Below are positions 12,663-14,507 of a stretch of DNA of 14,507 nt, piece by piece (within the stretch, counting starts at the first letter, position 1; each line of letters opens with the position of its first letter). Source of the stretch: an uncultured Lachnospiraceae bacterium. Its GTDB lineage: Bacteria; Bacillota; Clostridia; Lachnospirales; Lachnospiraceae. A program made the position numbers and the translations under genes. The notes below the pieces were generated by a model. It was not told the origin of the DNA. It worked only from the letters and a program-made list of their open reading frames with translations, and made no database searches. The DNA is taken from the NCBI GenBank assembly GCA_910577445.1, contig CAJTMZ010000103.1, forward strand, positions 1-14,507, read 5' to 3'.

Positions 12663-14465
12663 ATGAAGAACGTTTTTACATATTTAAGGAAAAATTTATC
12701 TGCACGCATCCTTATGCTGTACCTAACCTTTAATACCATTTTAATGACTGTGTTAGGCGGCTCTATTACCCTGTATTCCAGACTGACCGTCGAGCAGGAG
12801 GTCGCCCATTATATGGAAAAAATTTTAGAGCAGGCTTCTCTGTCCCTCAACACCAATATCAACGACATCACGACCCGTATTATTTCCTTTATTACCTACA
12901 ATAAAGAAATCGGTACGGCCTTAAGCAACCCTTCCATGACAATCAACAAACAGCTTGAGCTTGACAGACTTCTAAGAGCAAAACTTAAAAGCAGCAATAT
13001 GTTCAATAACATTGTACAGGACGTATTTATCATTGGAGAAAACGGTTATGTATGTAATATTTCAGACCGTACCGACCTGATAAAAGATTACCCTTTTACA
13101 GAACAGGAATGGTATCGTCAGGCTGTATCTGTAACCGGAAACAGCCACATCCAAACCATCGGACTGTATCCGCAGGATTACTATAATCCCCGGATTACAC
13201 CAAATACCGCGAATTCAGATACCTTTTCCATAGCGCTTTCCATCACCAACTCCAAACGAAACGTTGTGGGGGCTGCCTTTTGTACCATTAATATAAAAGA
13301 GCTGGGAAAAACCCTGATGTCCAGCAATTATGAAAAAAGCGGGAAAATAGCCCTGCTTGATGAGGAGAACAGAATCGTAAGCCAGACGGATAATTCCGGC
13401 ATCGGCTCTCTTTTACCGTTTACCGACAATACTCTGCGGATTTTGGAAAGCAGTGAAATGGGCTCCTTTAAGGATTACATTGACGATGAAATGTATCTCA
13501 TAAATTTCCAGACCACCTCCCTTGGCTGGAAGCTTTTTTCTTATGTCCCTTTAGAGGAAATCCAGTATCATACACAGCCCATTTCACAGCTTTTTTCCTT
13601 TGCCCTGGTAATCTGTCTTCTTGTAAATGTGATAATATCCATCGGTCTTTCCCGCTCTATCCATAAGCCCATAAAGCTTCTGACAGACAATGTAAATCAT
13701 GTGGATTCTGAACATATGCGGCTGGAAGGTACGGACTATACCTATTCCGAGCTCAATCATATTGCGGAAAAATTTGATGAACTGCTGGTTCGGTTAGAAC
13801 TGCTTATTGAGCATGATTACAAGTCGCAGATTATGATAAATAAATTCCGCCTGTACTCTCTGCGCTCTCAAATCAACCCTCACTTTCTTATGAATACTCT
13901 GCAGCTTCTGCAGACAGAAATTGTCTATGGCAATATTGAAGTTTCCAACAGCATTGTGGTTTCTCTAAGCCGCATGCTGCGGTATACGCTCTATAACTAC
14001 GAAAAGGAAGTGCTGGTCACAGAGGAACTGAACTATATCCGGGAATACCTGTCCCTGTTTATCCGGAAATTCAATGGCGGATTATCCGTCCGCTATGAAA
14101 TAGAGGACGAAATAAAACGTTATTATATGCCAAAGCTCCTTTTGCAGCCCCTGATAGAAAACTGTATCGAGCACGGCTTTTCAAATAACCCGTCTGATAA
14201 CCTAATAACGATAGCCGCCAAATGCATGGAAGAAAAAGTAATCTTTGTTGTAGCGGACGACGGGGTGGGTATGAATGCGGAACAACTGTCATCCCTTATA
14301 GCCAATTTATCCAAAACCAATATTGACGATGCCGATATCGGTATCCGCAATATCCATCAGAGAATCAGGGGAAGCTATGGAGAAAATTATGGTATTAGAA
14401 TAGAAAGTCAGGTAGGAAAAGGATGCCGCATCTTTCTGACAATACCTGTAATTGAGTCCAGCTAA
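12663..14465 (+). CDS. YesM-type sensor histidine kinase
   Basis: A 600-residue membrane kinase. Helix 1 (about 16-38) and helix 2 (about 308-330) flank a large extracellular sensor region of about 270 residues of the Cache type. A HAMP segment follows (about 331-383, SRSIHKPIKLL at its start), then the His_kinase domain with SQINPHFLMNTLQLLQ, where H407 is the phosphorylated residue. The ATPase domain has the N-box PLIENCIEHG (497-505, N500), DDGVGM (532-537) and IGIRNIHQRI (559-568). In this family the partner is an AraC-type regulator (YesN) encoded next; the window ends 42 bp after the stop, so it would lie outside. Divergence from the sugar-transport operon suggests that the pair controls its uptake genes. 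The ATG has AAAGGA 9 bases upstream. Confidence 0.95.
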   Translation: MKNVFTYLRKNLSARILMLYLTFNTILMTVLGGSITLYSRLTVEQEVAHYMEKILEQASLSLNTNINDITTRIISFITYNKEIGTALSNPSMTINKQLELDRLLRAKLKSSNMFNNIVQDVFIIGENGYVCNISDRTDLIKDYPFTEQEWYRQAVSVTGNSHIQTIGLYPQDYYNPRITPNTANSDTFSIALSITNSKRNVVGAAFCTINIKELGKTLMSSNYEKSGKIALLDEENRIVSQTDNSGIGSLLPFTDNTLRILESSEMGSFKDYIDDEMYLINFQTTSLGWKLFSYVPLEEIQYHTQPISQLFSFALVICLLVNVIISIGLSRSIHKPIKLLTDNVNHVDSEHMRLEGTDYTYSELNHIAEKFDELLVRLELLIEHDYKSQIMINKFRLYSLRSQINPHFLMNTLQLLQTEIVYGNIEVSNSIVVSLSRMLRYTLYNYEKEVLVTEELNYIREYLSLFIRKFNGGLSVRYEIEDEIKRYYMPKLLLQPLIENCIEHGFSNNPSDNLITIAAKCMEEKVIFVVADDGVGMNAEQLSSLIANLSKTNIDDADIGIRNIHQRIRGSYGENYGIRIESQVGKGCRIFLTIPVIESS

Positions 14466-14507
14466 TAAATGTCAATAGGTAAATGAAAAATATTTTTCTT
14501 TTAAAAA

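Noticed and set aside
14485..14498. A terminator after the YesM-type kinase gene (GAAAAATATTTTTC palindrome followed by T-rich sequence)
   Set aside because: The stem is almost purely A-T and would be unstable, and the partner regulator gene is expected just downstream; too weak to call.

Overview
The window looks like a chromosomal segment of a low-to-mid GC Firmicute, most likely a gut clostridium of the Lachnospiraceae type. The grounds are gene families common there (LytTR plus DUF3021 pair, YesM-type sensor kinase beside a CUT1 sugar transporter without its own ATPase, Rpn/PD-(D/E)XK protein with a GIEK repeat tail, XRE-methyltransferase fusion), AGGAGG-type ribosome binding sites and clear sigma-A promoters. 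The taxonomic placement is inference; no rRNA gene is present.

Left part (1-2230): the 5' part of an O-acetylhomoserine sulfhydrylase gene (metY-like, minus strand, cut by the window edge) diverges from a LytTR regulator followed by a four-helix DUF3021 membrane protein. Two good promoters point outwards from this gap, and an imperfect 16-bp direct repeat lies between them. A two-way hairpin terminator ends the LytTR operon.

Middle left (2239-4869, all minus strand): a 119-residue cysteine-containing protein with its own promoter and a palindrome over the -10; an Rpn-family nuclease-like protein with a 12-bp in-frame tandem repeat; a 3' remnant of a transposase that resembles the ISAs1 family; and a fusion of an XRE DNA-binding domain to a TehB-like SAM methyltransferase.

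Middle (5073-8407, plus strand): an OmpR-type response regulator, a small one-helix histidine kinase, a BcrA-like ABC ATPase and an ABC-2 permease form a tight operon, the usual layout of a peptide-antibiotic sensing and resistance module. A nitroreductase-family gene follows (8601-9194) behind a perfect 10-bp inverted repeat.

Right part (9276-14465): a carbohydrate uptake operon on the minus strand (lipoprotein binding protein, MalF-like permease, MalG-like permease) diverges from a YesM-type sensor kinase on the plus strand. The kinase probably controls the operon through a response regulator encoded just beyond the right edge. No transporter ATPase is encoded here, so a shared one (MsmX type) is the likely energiser.

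I see no clearly new large system. The items most worth a second look are the LytTR/DUF3021 locus and its repeat array, the 119-residue cysteine protein and its operator-like palindrome, the XRE-methyltransferase fusion facing the antibiotic-response operon, and the transposase scar beside the Rpn promoter.
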